64,000 bases of DNA. Origin: Dyella sp. S184 (GTDB taxonomy: Bacteria; Pseudomonadota; Gammaproteobacteria; Xanthomonadales; Rhodanobacteraceae). The stretch covers positions 972,347 to 1,036,346 of the forward strand of contig NZ_LMUE01000002.1 in the NCBI RefSeq assembly GCF_009766065.1, given 5' to 3'. This document shows, piece by piece, positions 38,290 to 48,201 of the stretch; within the stretch, counting starts at the first letter, position 1; each line of letters begins with the position of its first letter. The position numbers and the translations under genes are program-made. The notes under the pieces are model-generated. The model had not been told where the DNA came from and made no database searches. It saw only the letters and a program-made list of their open reading frames with translations.

Positions 38290-39234
38290 ATGGTACGCAT
38301 GACCATGGACCGCCATGGAGCTTGGCACGAGTTGACCACCAATGTAGTAGCGCACGACCGGCATGGATCTCCCGGCCAGGAAAGCGGTCAGGCATTCTCG
38401 AAAGTGGTCGAAGCCGGCAGTTTTGTGCGCGGCGCCGAGAAGCTCGGCATGTCGACCACCTCGGTGTCGCGGCTGATCGCCGAGCTCGAAGAGCATCTCG
38501 GCACACGCCTGCTGCAGCGAACGACGCGCCGGCTTCATCTGACGGATGCCGGCCACCGCTTTATCGAACGCGCGACGCAATTGCTGACCGACCTGCAAGA
38601 AGCGGAAGCCGAGGTCGGTTCAGCAACGACGACACCACGAGGGCGGCTGCGCATCAGCGTGCCGCTCTCGTTTGGGGTTCGTCACCTGTCCGACCTATTT
38701 CCCCGATACCGCATGAAGTATCCCGAGGTGGAACTTGAAGTACATGCCACGGATCGGCGCGTCGACCTGATCGAGGAAGGCTTCGATCTCGCCCTGCGCC
38801 TGTCGCTGGAGATTCCTCCCACCTGTGTGGCACGTCGGCTGACTGTGGTGCGACTGGTGGTTTGCGCGGCGCCGGACTATCTCAAGCGCCACGGCACACC
38901 ACGCACGCCAGAGGACCTGGCAGAACACAACTGCCTGACGCTACCGAGCGGCGGGTTCGAAGGTCGCTGGCCGCTCGAGGGCGCGGACGGTGTCGTTACC
39001 GTACGCGTTCGCGGGGACTTCCGCGCTGACAGTGGTGATCTACTCCGCAGTGCCGCGCTTGCAGCGCAAGGGATCATTCTGTTGCCGACATTCATCGTCG
39101 GCGACGATCTTGCGCGCGGTGAGTTGGTGCCACTATTGCCGAAATGGCAACCACCGCATACCGATGCAGTGATCATCTACCCGACACGTCGATTCGTGTC
39201 CGCGAAGGTCCACACGTTCACAGAGTTCCTGTAA
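38290..39234 (+). CDS. LysR-family transcriptional regulator, N-terminus uncertain
   Basis: A LysR regulator of about 314 residues. The winged-helix region reads AFSKVVEAGSFVRGAEKLGMSTTSVSRLIAELEEHLG, then LLQRTTRRLHLTDAGHRF. The effector domain follows (GRLRISVPLSFGVRHLSDLF to the end). The N-terminus is odd: the stretch before AFSKVVE does not look like the usual LysR start, whereas the ATG at 38363 in the next frame begins MDLPARKAV. One base would join that start to the body, so a frameshift or sequencing error near 38363-38395 is possible. I give the in-frame ATG at 38290. It is divergent from the sensor-kinase operon and may control it or the detoxification cluster. Confidence 0.8.
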   Translation: MVRMTMDRHGAWHELTTNVVAHDRHGSPGQESGQAFSKVVEAGSFVRGAEKLGMSTTSVSRLIAELEEHLGTRLLQRTTRRLHLTDAGHRFIERATQLLTDLQEAEAEVGSATTTPRGRLRISVPLSFGVRHLSDLFPRYRMKYPEVELEVHATDRRVDLIEEGFDLALRLSLEIPPTCVARRLTVVRLVVCAAPDYLKRHGTPRTPEDLAEHNCLTLPSGGFEGRWPLEGADGVVTVRVRGDFRADSGDLLRSAALAAQGIILLPTFIVGDDLARGELVPLLPKWQPPHTDAVIIYPTRRFVSAKVHTFTEFL

Positions 39235-39345
39235 CAGGAGTTCGCCGGTGATCCACCCTGGGATCGTTGGATGACTGTCTGACATCATCGGGCTAGGCGG
39301 CTGCCGAAGTCCTTGTCATAACGGCTTGAACGTTGGAAAGAAGGA

Positions 39346-40611
39346 CTACCTTGCAAGCTGCGTAGCGCCATCGGGTCTGGATGACGTAGCAGCCGAACCC
39401 GGACAAGACACCACAGCATGCGGGCTACCGATTATGGTGGCCTGGTCCCGCCGAATGCCTTGCTCTGGTGTTGCCCACAACAGTCCGCGTGTGGCGCAGT
39501 CGGCGCCGTAATCAAAAAGCTGCTGCAAGCTCTTCAAACGAAAGTCGGCGAAGCTGTGATCCGGATAGTCTGCAGGTATCACGGCAATCCGAAGCTGCAT
39601 GTGATGCTCTCTTGTCACGCTGTCGACGAGGGCAATCGTTTCCTTCGTTTTGTACATCAGTTGTGCAGAGAAGCTCCTGCCGAGAAGTTCGAAGGTCTCG
39701 AGCGACGATTCATGAGGCGGGCTCGCCAGTTGACTGTTTACGATCACATAGACGTTCGATCCATTCAGTTGATCGAGACTCGTCGATACAACATCCGCGA
39801 CCAGCGGGGTGATGAAAAATGGCGTGGTCACGCTGCCATCCACATGCAGTTCGTCATAGGAATGAACCCCATCGCTGACGTGGATAATCACGGGCGGAAA
39901 CATGCCTGGCACGCTCGCGGACGCGATAAGCACATCACGGAACAGCTGTCTGGCTGCGGTGCCACCATGCACCGCAATAGCGCCCATGTCCCAAAGCACC
40001 GTTTCCCGCTTGTCGAGATCGGTCGTGGCGATGATCAACCTTCGCCCCTTCGAGGTTTCGGCTGCCACGTCAGCGACCATCTTGGGTGTAACGAAGTGAT
40101 CCACGAGCTCATAAAGCCGCCCGTGGTTTCCCAGGCCGGAAGGAAAGAGCAGTCGTGCCAGAAAGCTCGACTTCGGTGAATGTATCAAGTAGCTCCGTTC
40201 ACCTCCGAAGGCATCCTGCAATGCGGGATCCCACAAGGAACCCAGGAACGCAAACGGAGCGATCAAAGCTCCAGCACTCACTCCGGTAACCAGCTGAAAG
40301 TCCGGTCGGTTATCCCCTCGCGTCATGCCGGCCAGGGCGCCAGCACCAAACGCTCCTCCGGATCCGCCTCCCGACAACGCGAGAATATTTACCGGGCCGC
40401 CGTGTGCAACCTGACGCAATCCCTGAATAATGGGTGGTGAAATGGTGGAGAAGCGATGCCGATCCGTCGTGACGATACGTATGCTGGCATCGAAGCCGAT
40501 AGGCGCCGTGTTCGAGATGAGCGTGGGTGGCGGCGGCTTGCGGCTGTGAGTGACGCAACCGGCCAGGGAAATCAGGCATGCCAGGGAAAGAAGTGACTTG
40601 CTGATACGCAT
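39346..40611 (-). CDS. Patatin-like phospholipase, predicted lipoprotein
   Basis: A 421-residue protein. The N-terminus is a lipoprotein signal with lipobox LAGC and C19 as the lipidated residue. The patatin domain has the oxyanion-hole loop SGGGSGGAFGAG (80-91), nucleophile S112 in TGVSAGAL, and the dyad aspartate D258 in HVDGS. All catalytic elements are intact. The ATG at 40611 follows GAGGGAA. It converges with lysR and stands alone. Lipid-anchored patatins act on phospholipids in the envelope or are secreted; the target is not known here. Confidence 0.88.
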   Translation of the reverse strand: MRISKSLLSLACLISLAGCVTHSRKPPPPTLISNTAPIGFDASIRIVTTDRHRFSTISPPIIQGLRQVAHGGPVNILALSGGGSGGAFGAGALAGMTRGDNRPDFQLVTGVSAGALIAPFAFLGSLWDPALQDAFGGERSYLIHSPKSSFLARLLFPSGLGNHGRLYELVDHFVTPKMVADVAAETSKGRRLIIATTDLDKRETVLWDMGAIAVHGGTAARQLFRDVLIASASVPGMFPPVIIHVSDGVHSYDELHVDGSVTTPFFITPLVADVVSTSLDQLNGSNVYVIVNSQLASPPHESSLETFELLGRSFSAQLMYKTKETIALVDSVTREHHMQLRIAVIPADYPDHSFADFRLKSLQQLFDYGADCATRGLLWATPEQGIRRDQATIIGSPHAVVSCPGSAATSSRPDGATQLAR

Positions 40612-40788
40612 AGGGCTTCCCTCAAACTTGCAACGCAACTTTATGAGCGCACACCTTGTTAGTACATACATGTCGCAGCGAATTGATGGCTATGTTGCGG
40701 ATTTCGGCCATGTTGAACACCCATTCCGATCGGTGTTGGTCGGGCCGATGGCATTCTGATCTATTCACCCCAGTACAATTACGGCGTT

Positions 40789-40804
40789 CGTCAGTCAACT
40801 GACG
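40789..40804. repeat. Short perfect inverted repeat upstream of the DUF2058 gene
   Basis: CGTCAGT and ACTGACG flank CA, ten bases downstream of a TACAAT hexamer at 40774-40779 that could be a -10 box. The dyad may be an operator or the base of an RNA hairpin in the leader of the gene starting at 40881. Evidence is limited to the symmetry. Confidence 0.3.
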
Positions 40805-40880
40805 CGTCGGATCGGGCTGCGTGTGGGCGACAGCGTTACAATTGCCCCCGCAATCCCGCCAAGCCAATCTCCGTCTTCGT

Positions 40881-41420
40881 ATGCGTAATCCCCTGCAGGA
40901 ACAACTGCTCAAGGCCGGCTTGGTCAACAAGGCCAAGGCCGCCCAGGTAGTGCGTGAGCAGACCAAGCAGCGCCAGGGCAAGACGCCGGCGCCACCCAGC
41001 ACCGAACAGGTGGATGCACAGCGCTTGCAGGTCGAGCGTGCGGAACGCGATCGTGCGCTGGCTGCCGAACGCAACGCGCAGTCCCGCGCCAACGAGCAAC
41101 GCGCGCAGGTTCGTCAGATCGTGGAGATGCACAAGGTGAAACGCGAAGGCGAGATCGCTTACCGCTTCACCGACGGCGACATGATCAAGAGCCTGCTGGT
41201 CAACGAACCGCTACGCGCGCAGCTGGCCAACGGCACACTGGTTATCGTCCGCCACGACTCAGGCTATGAACTGCTGCCTCGCCCTGCTGCCGACAAGGTC
41301 TACGATCGCGACGCAGCCATGATCGTGCTCGACCATGGGCGCGTCGAAGCGATCGCTCAGACGAGCGGGGACGACGAGTACTACAAACAGTTCCAAGTCC
41401 CTGACGATCTGATCTGGTAA
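40881..41420 (+). CDS. DUF2058 (YaiL-like) protein
   Basis: A 179-residue cytoplasmic protein. The N-terminus MRNPLQEQLLKAGLVNKAKAAQVVREQTKQRQG begins a long, highly charged helical region, probably coiled coil, to about residue 95. The C-terminal part (IAYRFTDGDMIKSLLVNEPLRAQLANGTLVIVRHDSGYELLP) is the conserved DUF2058 region. The function is unknown. The ATG at 40881 gives the standard start; the upstream in-frame ATG at 40821 does not. It converges on zipA. Confidence 0.88.
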   Translation: MRNPLQEQLLKAGLVNKAKAAQVVREQTKQRQGKTPAPPSTEQVDAQRLQVERAERDRALAAERNAQSRANEQRAQVRQIVEMHKVKREGEIAYRFTDGDMIKSLLVNEPLRAQLANGTLVIVRHDSGYELLPRPAADKVYDRDAAMIVLDHGRVEAIAQTSGDDEYYKQFQVPDDLIW

Positions 41421-41494
41421 GTAACCATCTTCCAGTTATGCCCTTTATCGACTGAAGGAGAGCAGCCCTTCAATTGAGCCAACCAGACGGATGC

Positions 41495-42475
41495 TCATCG
41501 CCCGAAGATGATTTCCTTGCCTTCGTGGTCGCGGTCCCAGCCGCGCAGCTGGTCACGGATATGCGCGATGCGCTGGCGCCCGAGTGCGTTGCGCTCCTCG
41601 TCGAGCACGAGACCGTCCAGCAGCTCAGCCAGCCGCTGCGCGGTGGGCAGCATCGCATCCCATGCATCGAGCGCTGGCAAGGGTCCGGGCAACGTCATGA
41701 AGAAGCTCACGCCGGGCGTACGTAACGTATCCAGCTTGCCCAGATCGAAATTGCCGGGCTTGAGCATGTTGGCCACGCTGAAGATCGGGCCAAGTTCGCG
41801 CTTGCCGTCGACCAGCCGGTGATAGATGCCCATGTCGCCGAATTCGAGGCCGGCTTTTTCAGCGGCTACCACCATATTCGGGCCGTTGAAGTGCTCGCCT
41901 TCGCGCGCGACCACGAACAGCGTGACGATGCGTTCCACCTGCAGTTGGGCTGGACGCCGACCAAGATCCGAGCGTGGTGGAGTCTTCGCCGCCGTTGTGG
42001 GCGCCTCGGCAGCTGCGGCGGTGGCAGTGACTGGAGCGGTGACTGGACGCGGGGGTTCGCCACTGGAGCTCGGTGCCCGCAGCGCGTCCACGATGGAGGC
42101 AGCATGACCTTCCAGCGTGGGCTTCGGCTTGGCAGCATTACGTTCGCCAGAGAGCGTGGCGCCCAGCCGTTCGAGTTCCTCGCGCAAGCCAACCTCCAGC
42201 TCACCCTGCTGTGGCTGTGGCGCATCGTGATGATGATCGCCGTACCCGGACTGATCGAGCGCACTGAATACCGGATCGTCTGCCAGGCTCCGTTCGCCCA
42301 GCGTAGGCTCGCGGCGTTCGCCTGTGTGTTCACCTTGGACAGGACGTCGCGTGCCCTGCTCCTTCTTCGGCTGGCCGAACAGCCAGATGAGGGCCAGCAC
42401 GATCAGGCCGACGATCAACAGCGGTATGCCGAGGACCGGGTTCCAGGCGAAAGCGAGCAAGGGTTGCGTCATCAT
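41495..42475 (-). CDS. zipA: ZipA, cell-division protein
   Basis: A 326-residue ZipA that tethers FtsZ to the membrane. It has one N-terminal membrane anchor (LGIPLLIVGLIVLALIWLFG), a long Pro/Ala/Glu-rich linker (about 30-185), and a C-terminal FtsZ-binding domain starting near VERIVTLFVVAREGEHFNGPNMV and including GELGPIFSVANMLKPG-like residues. The gene follows smc by 7 bp. Start candidates are the adjacent ATGs at 42475 and 42472. In related Xanthomonads ligA usually follows zipA, but here a convergent gene does. Confidence 0.9.
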   Translation of the reverse strand: MMTQPLLAFAWNPVLGIPLLIVGLIVLALIWLFGQPKKEQGTRRPVQGEHTGERREPTLGERSLADDPVFSALDQSGYGDHHHDAPQPQQGELEVGLREELERLGATLSGERNAAKPKPTLEGHAASIVDALRAPSSSGEPPRPVTAPVTATAAAAEAPTTAAKTPPRSDLGRRPAQLQVERIVTLFVVAREGEHFNGPNMVVAAEKAGLEFGDMGIYHRLVDGKRELGPIFSVANMLKPGNFDLGKLDTLRTPGVSFFMTLPGPLPALDAWDAMLPTAQRLAELLDGLVLDEERNALGRQRIAHIRDQLRGWDRDHEGKEIIFGR

Positions 42476-42482
42476 GGAGTCC

Positions 42483-45400
42483 TCAGGCAGCTCCTGCCAG
42501 TTTAGCCGCTTCAGCGAGATCCACCTGCACCAGTCGCGATACGCCCGGCTCATTCATGGTCACGCCGCACAGCTGGGTAGCCGCTTCCATCGTGGCCTTG
42601 TTGTGGCTGATGAAGATGAATTGCACTTTCTCGCTCATCTCCCTGACCAGGCTGGAGAAACGCCCGACGTTGGCTTCGTCCAGCGGTGCGTCTACCTCGT
42701 CGAGCAGGCAGAACGGTGCAGGATTGAGGCCGAAGATGGCAAACACCAGCGAAACGGCTGTGAGCGCCTTCTCGCCGCCGGAGAGCAGCGTGATGTTGGA
42801 GATGCGCTTGCCGGGCGGCCGCGCCATGATCGACACGCCGGTATTCAGCAGGTCGTCGCCAGTCAGTTCCAGATACGCGTGGCCGCCACCGAACAGGCGT
42901 GGGAACAACTCCTGCACGCCAGCGTTGACCTTGTCGAAGGTTTCCTTGAAGCGCTGGCGGGTCTCGCGATCGATCTTCTTGATCGCGCCTTCCAGCGTTT
43001 CCATCGCGCTGACGAGATCGGCCAGCTGGTTGTCCAGGTAGGTCTTGCGCTCGCTCTGCTCGGCATGTTCCTGAATCGCGGCGAGGTTGACCGGCTCCAG
43101 TCGGGCGATCTTCTGCGCGAGATCACCGAGTTGCTGACGCCACTGGTCGGCGTCGATGTTCTCGGCCAGTTCCGCCAGCAGCGTTTCCAGCTCGAGGCCG
43201 GAGGCAGCAATCGCCTGGGCCAGCTGTTCGGCGCGCAGATGCAATGCCTGTGCGGAGAGGCGTTTCTCGGACAGGCTCTCGCGCAGTGTGGCCAGGCCCT
43301 GCTCCGCCAGATGGCGTTGCTGTTCCAGCTTGCGGAATTCCAGGTCGCAATCTTCCAGCGCACGGCGTGCGTCCACCAATTGCTTGTCGACCAGCAGACG
43401 CTGGTCCAGGTAGGTCTGGCGCTCGTTCTCCAGTTCGGCGATCGGATCGGAGCCGGCCGCAAGCTGCTCGGTGATTTCCGTACGACGCGCCTCGATCTGG
43501 CGCAGTTGCGAATCCATCCGACCCAGCGCCTGTTCCAGCGAAGCCAGCGCGGAACGCTTCGATTCAAGACCCAGCGCCAGTGAGTGCGACTGGTCGGCTG
43601 CCTCGCGCGCGTTCATCCGCGCTTCCTCGCGCGCCTCGAGCAGCGCACGCCGCTCATTTTCCAGTTCGCGGCGCTGGTCTTCCAGATCGCCCATCAGGCC
43701 GACGGATTCGTCTAGCCGCGCGCGCGCATCACGGGTCTGGCCCTGCATGTCATCCAGCTGGGCGGCCAGGTCGGCCAGTTCACCGGTGACCTTCTCGGCG
43801 CGGGCACGGGCGGTTTCCAGCTTGCCGCGATGGCTCTGCAACTGCCCGGCGAGCTCGGACTGGCGGCGATGCGCGTTGTACAGCTCGCGCTGCGCATCAT
43901 CGCGCGCTCGCTCGGTTTCGAACTTGCTGGTACGCAAGCTATCCAGCCGTTCGCTGGCTTCTTCCAGTTGCGCTTCCAGCGTCTCGATCTGCTCGGCCAG
44001 CAGGCGTATCTCGCGCTCGCGCGCCAACACGCCCACCTGGCTGCCTTGCGCACGACGCACGCGCGCCCAGCCCGGACCCAGCCACTCGCCACTGCGGGTA
44101 ATCACCGATTGATACGGCGCCAGTGCGGACAACGAAGCTACACGTTGATGAGCATCATCAAGTGATTCAGCCGTCAGCACATGGCCGAGGATCGCCATTG
44201 CCGCTGCCGGTCCGCGCACATGCGCAGCCAGGGTGCCGGCTGTATTGGCACCACCGTCGGCGGCATCGAGCAGGGCGACGTCGGCGTTGTCGAGCGCGCC
44301 GAATTCGGCAGCCAGTGTGTGCGAACCGTCCACCAGCACGCTGTCCAGGAAACCGCTCAAGGCGGTTTCCACGGCGGTTTCCCAGCCGGCTTCGACCTGC
44401 AGCGATTCACCGAGCCGACGCGATTTGTCCAACCCGAGCCGGGCCAGCCAACCGCTGGCGGCGCTTTCCTCCTGGCCGAGCGCAGCGTGTTGCAGCGCTT
44501 CCAGTGAGGCATGCCGACCACGGGCGGCCTGCAATTGCTGGCGCGCCTCGTTTAGCGCCGACTGCACCTGGCGCTCTTCTTCCTGCACTTTCTCGTGGCT
44601 GGATTTGTGCTGGTCGAGCAGGCTGCCGAGTGTTTCGACGCGTTCACGCTGGGTGTCGTGCTCGCCATGCAGCTGTTCACCGGCAGCATCCAGCGCAGCC
44701 ACATCGGTGGCTTTCTGTTCGGCTTCCAGCGCTTCGCGGCGCCTGGACAGATCGATGCTCTGGCGATCCAGGTAGTTGAGCTTGGTGCGTTCCACCTCGG
44801 CCGCACGGCTGGATTCGCCGGCGTTGCGGGTGTGGTTGTCCCAGCGCTGCTGCCAGTCGGCCAGTTTGGTCTCAGCGTCCCGTTGGGCTTCGGCCGTGTC
44901 GTCCTGCAGCTGCTGCAAGGCTTCGAGCTTCGGTTCGCCTTCGGCCAGCGCCAAGCGCAGTGTTTCGATCTGCTGGCTGTCGGTGGCGATGTGCGCGGCC
45001 AGCTCGACGTGTTCGCGCTCGGCGTCGCCATGCGCGCGCTGCAGTCGGTCGGCGGTTTCACGGTTGTGGCGCACCTGCTGTTCGACCCGGGCAATCTCGG
45101 CGCCGACCTTGTACACCTCAGCCTGTACTGCGTTCAGATGCTCGCTGGCACCGGTGTGATGCTCTCGCACGCTTTCCAGCTGCGCCTCGATCTGGCGCTG
45201 CCCTGCCAGCTGTTTCTCGATCTCGATCTCGGCCGCGGACAGGCCCGCGCCCTCGCCTTCATGCTGGCTCTTCAGGCCGCGGTATTCGAGAGCACGCAGC
45301 TCGGCCTCCTTGCGCGTCTGTTCTTCCTTCAAGGCCTTCCAGCGCTCGGCGGCGCGGGCCTGACGATTGAGATGCTCGAGCTGCTTGTCCACCTCGTCGC

Positions 45401-45992
45401 GCACGTCACGCACGCGGTCGAGGTTCTCGCGGGTGGCCTTGATGCGGCTCTCGGTTTCCTTGCGGCGCTCCTTGTACTTGGAGATGCCGGCGGCCTCTTC
45501 CAGATGCGTGCGCAGTTCTTCCGGGTGCGCATCGATGATCTGGCTGATCATGCCCTGCTCGATGATCGAGTAGCTGCGCGGCCCCAGGCCGGTGCCGAGG
45601 AACAGGTCGGTGATGTCGCGGCGGCGGCAGCGCGCGCCGTTCAGGAAATACGCGGACTGGCCGTCGCGGGTCACCTGTCGTTTCACCGAAATCTCGGCGT
45701 ACTGGCCGTACTCGCCCTGAATCGTCCCATCGCTGTTGTCGAAGATCAGCTCGACGGTGGCCTGCCCAACCGGTTTGCGCGTGTTGGAGCCGGAGAAGAT
45801 CACGTCGGTCAGCGAATCACCGCGCAGGCGGCTGGCTGCGCTCTCGCCCATCACCCAGCGGATCGCATCGATGATGTTGGATTTGCCGCAGCCATTCGGG
45901 CCGACCACGCCGATCATGTTGCTCGGCAAATGCAGGGTGGTTGGGTCCACAAAGGACTTGAAACCGGCGAGTTTGATGGTACTCAGACGCAT
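42483..45992 (-). CDS. smc: SMC, chromosome segregation ATPase
   Basis: A 1169-residue structural-maintenance-of-chromosomes protein. The N-terminal head has Walker A GPNGCGKSN. Two long coiled coils flank a hinge at about 510-640 (LARLGLDKSRRLGESLQVEAGWETAVETAL region). The C-terminal head has the signature LLSGGEKALTAVSL and Walker B FCLLDEVDAPLDE. The ATG at 45992 gives the canonical MRLSTIKLAGFKSFVDPTTL; the frame is open upstream but not used. It forms homodimers that compact and segregate the chromosome. Confidence 0.96.
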   Translation of the reverse strand: MRLSTIKLAGFKSFVDPTTLHLPSNMIGVVGPNGCGKSNIIDAIRWVMGESAASRLRGDSLTDVIFSGSNTRKPVGQATVELIFDNSDGTIQGEYGQYAEISVKRQVTRDGQSAYFLNGARCRRRDITDLFLGTGLGPRSYSIIEQGMISQIIDAHPEELRTHLEEAAGISKYKERRKETESRIKATRENLDRVRDVRDEVDKQLEHLNRQARAAERWKALKEEQTRKEAELRALEYRGLKSQHEGEGAGLSAAEIEIEKQLAGQRQIEAQLESVREHHTGASEHLNAVQAEVYKVGAEIARVEQQVRHNRETADRLQRAHGDAEREHVELAAHIATDSQQIETLRLALAEGEPKLEALQQLQDDTAEAQRDAETKLADWQQRWDNHTRNAGESSRAAEVERTKLNYLDRQSIDLSRRREALEAEQKATDVAALDAAGEQLHGEHDTQRERVETLGSLLDQHKSSHEKVQEEERQVQSALNEARQQLQAARGRHASLEALQHAALGQEESAASGWLARLGLDKSRRLGESLQVEAGWETAVETALSGFLDSVLVDGSHTLAAEFGALDNADVALLDAADGGANTAGTLAAHVRGPAAAMAILGHVLTAESLDDAHQRVASLSALAPYQSVITRSGEWLGPGWARVRRAQGSQVGVLAREREIRLLAEQIETLEAQLEEASERLDSLRTSKFETERARDDAQRELYNAHRRQSELAGQLQSHRGKLETARARAEKVTGELADLAAQLDDMQGQTRDARARLDESVGLMGDLEDQRRELENERRALLEAREEARMNAREAADQSHSLALGLESKRSALASLEQALGRMDSQLRQIEARRTEITEQLAAGSDPIAELENERQTYLDQRLLVDKQLVDARRALEDCDLEFRKLEQQRHLAEQGLATLRESLSEKRLSAQALHLRAEQLAQAIAASGLELETLLAELAENIDADQWRQQLGDLAQKIARLEPVNLAAIQEHAEQSERKTYLDNQLADLVSAMETLEGAIKKIDRETRQRFKETFDKVNAGVQELFPRLFGGGHAYLELTGDDLLNTGVSIMARPPGKRISNITLLSGGEKALTAVSLVFAIFGLNPAPFCLLDEVDAPLDEANVGRFSSLVREMSEKVQFIFISHNKATMEAATQLCGVTMNEPGVSRLVQVDLAEAAKLAGAA

Positions 45993-46100
45993 GGGATGCC
46001 TGTAGGTGGGTCGGACACAACCCTGTAGCAATTGACAGCGGCTCAGTTTATCGAACCGGGAGCAGCGCGGCGAACCTTCAGGGGTTAACACATGGCTGGG

Positions 46101-47540
46101 TTACCGGGCACGCTCGATATGACCATCCTGTAACACCTTATAGCGCGGGCTGGCCGCATCATCAAAACGAACGTTTGGTTCAAACAGCGGGAGCAACGTA
46201 CGGGTATCGGGCGTGAATCCGAAAAGCGTCAGATAGCGTGGCAGTTTGTCGTTCTCGAACACTGGAGCTTGATCCCTGATGCCCGCCAGATCTTCACGCA
46301 AATGCTCGAGGTAAATGTGCGAGTGATCCATGACCCATAGCCAGCTCAAGGGCTTAAGCCGCGACATCTGCGAGTTGACCGTATTGATCGCCGCATAAGC
46401 CAGCACCAGGGTAAAACCCGCCAACCAGACCAGCTTTCGACGGCAAACCGGTACGGAAGCAGCAGCAACTCGCGCGCACCATATACCGACGAAGAGTGCC
46501 ACCAGTTGAAGCTCTTCATAGTGGTACCGATATTCACGGGGAAGCTCTAGACCGTACCATGCGATACGGTTCGAAACGGCGATTGGCAGGTAATCGAACA
46601 GAAGTACCAGCAGCATCACGGGCAGGATTTTCCAACTGCCCCGTCCACGCCAAAGGCTCCATCCAAACATGGCGCACAGGAGCAGCAACACCCCTGCCAG
46701 ACGGAAGGACAGTCCGTGAATGGGAACATCATGAACCGCCTCAATTCCGAGCCCGGCTGCACCCGCGAGCAGTACCTTCACGAACTCCAGGTCGGCTCGA
46801 ATGGCAACAGGCAGCGCAGCCCTCCCGCTAGCGGGGAGAAAATGGAGATATGCCAGGATAAATGCCGCTGATCCGAGAGCGAACAGCATGGGTGGCCAAA
46901 CGGTTTTGCGCAGTTGGGTGCGGAAGCGCGCTTCGTCACTCAGGTAGCCGATCACCAGCATGTGAAACGGGATCAATACCGCTTTTTCGTAAAAGCCTAA
47001 TGCGGCCACGAATGCCAGCGCAGCAATCCACAAATGGGCACCACGTCCACTTCTGAGCCACGCAAGGTAGTGGTAGATCGCACAGACATCGAGGAATACG
47101 TATGGCACTCGCTGTTCGGCATGCGCCCACCAGGCCAACCCTGAGACGATCAAACTGCATGCGGCATAACCGCAGACGATGAGGCCACTTGCTTGCCCCG
47201 CATTCAAGAGGCGCAAGCTGCAGGCAAGATAGATCAACGTTCCGATGTGAAAAATCATCAGGACGGCCACTGCAACGGCAAAATTCATCGGGGAGATGTG
47301 GTAAATCAGCCACGTGAGCACTTCATGCAGAGGTGCGTAATGCACATCTGCCGGAGCCAGCACGAACTGCCAGAACCCGGTGTGCTGCATGATCACCAGA
47401 TAGTCCAGGTCGTCGTTGGTGAAGTCGCTGTGCCAGAGCAGATACCAGACGGTATAGGCGACGACGAATGCGGCCGTCACCATGGTGACTTGTCGGGTCA
47501 ATCGTCCCCAAGTGTCTTCTGCAGCCTGGTTACCCTGCAT
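46101..47540 (-). CDS. Polytopic membrane protein, glycosyltransferase-like
   Basis: A 479-residue protein with about ten hydrophobic segments and a C-terminal soluble tail of roughly 70 residues. The N-terminal HSDFTNDDLDYLVIMQHTG after the first segment, with its acidic residues in the first periplasmic loop, resembles the GT-C/GtrII-type membrane glycosyltransferases. I do not recognise a specific family. It is separated by about 108 bp from smc and stands apart from bolA. Codon use is less GC-rich than that of smc, which may mean acquisition by transfer. Confidence 0.7.
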   Translation of the reverse strand: MQGNQAAEDTWGRLTRQVTMVTAAFVVAYTVWYLLWHSDFTNDDLDYLVIMQHTGFWQFVLAPADVHYAPLHEVLTWLIYHISPMNFAVAVAVLMIFHIGTLIYLACSLRLLNAGQASGLIVCGYAACSLIVSGLAWWAHAEQRVPYVFLDVCAIYHYLAWLRSGRGAHLWIAALAFVAALGFYEKAVLIPFHMLVIGYLSDEARFRTQLRKTVWPPMLFALGSAAFILAYLHFLPASGRAALPVAIRADLEFVKVLLAGAAGLGIEAVHDVPIHGLSFRLAGVLLLLCAMFGWSLWRGRGSWKILPVMLLVLLFDYLPIAVSNRIAWYGLELPREYRYHYEELQLVALFVGIWCARVAAASVPVCRRKLVWLAGFTLVLAYAAINTVNSQMSRLKPLSWLWVMDHSHIYLEHLREDLAGIRDQAPVFENDKLPRYLTLFGFTPDTRTLLPLFEPNVRFDDAASPRYKVLQDGHIERAR

Positions 47541-47629
47541 ATTTGTCCCCGATCAACCCGACCTTCACGTTTACCAGAAGGTAATCCCCAGCGCCAACGC
47601 CATGCCATACAGAGCTTTCGGGCACGCGC

Positions 47630-47896
47630 TTACTCTGCTTTTGCATCGATCGACAATGCATGAATGCCGTCATTCATCAGCCCATCGAGCACCGCATAGA
47701 CCATCCGGTGGCACTTGATCGGCGGCTGACCGGCGAACGCGGCGCTGATGATCCGTACATGGAAGTGTCCCTTGCCCTCCCCCGCATGGCCGGCGTGCTT
47801 GTGGCCTTCGTCCAGCACTTCCAGCTCGCTCGGCGCGAACGCCGCCTGCAGGCGCTCGCGGATTTGCTCGAGGACGGGCTGTACAGTCCCTGTCAT
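47630..47896 (-). CDS. bolA: BolA-family protein
   Basis: An 88-residue BolA protein; the family works with monothiol glutaredoxins in iron-sulfur handling and stress morphology. The motif [39 protein letters not shown] holds the conserved helix-turn region and the RMVY block. The KCHR cysteine is where many members have other residues. It overlaps the YciI-like gene by 4 bp. Confidence 0.9.
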   Translation of the reverse strand: MTGTVQPVLEQIRERLQAAFAPSELEVLDEGHKHAGHAGEGKGHFHVRIISAAFAGQPPIKCHRMVYAVLDGLMNDGIHALSIDAKAE

Positions 47897-48198
47897 GCGG
47901 CTGGCAACACTTTACGGAACGGCTTTACGGTGGTGTCGCGATACACGCCGGCAGCGACGTAGGGATCGGCCTTGGCCCAGCTTTCCGCCTCGGCCAACGA
48001 GGCGAACTCGGCCACGATCAGGCTGCCAGTGAAACCGGCCGGGCCTGGATCTTCCGCATCAATCGCCGGAAATGGGCCGGCCAGCAGCATGCGTCCTTCG
48101 TCCTGCAGCTGCTGCAGGCGGGCCAGATGCGCCGGGCGCGTGGCCTTGCGCGCGTCCAGGGAGTCCGTGTTATCGGTGCCAATGATCGCGTACCACAT
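47893..48198 (-). CDS. yciI: YciI-like protein
   Basis: A 101-residue protein of the YCII family. [31 protein letters not shown] followed by [13 protein letters not shown] and [22 protein letters not shown] contains the conserved histidine and aspartate of the family. No enzyme activity is established for YciI. It lies 3 bp downstream of lysS and overlaps bolA by 4 bp. Confidence 0.9.
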   Translation of the reverse strand: MWYAIIGTDNTDSLDARKATRPAHLARLQQLQDEGRMLLAGPFPAIDAEDPGPAGFTGSLIVAEFASLAEAESWAKADPYVAAGVYRDTTVKPFRKVLPAA

Positions 48199-48201
48199 AG
48201 C

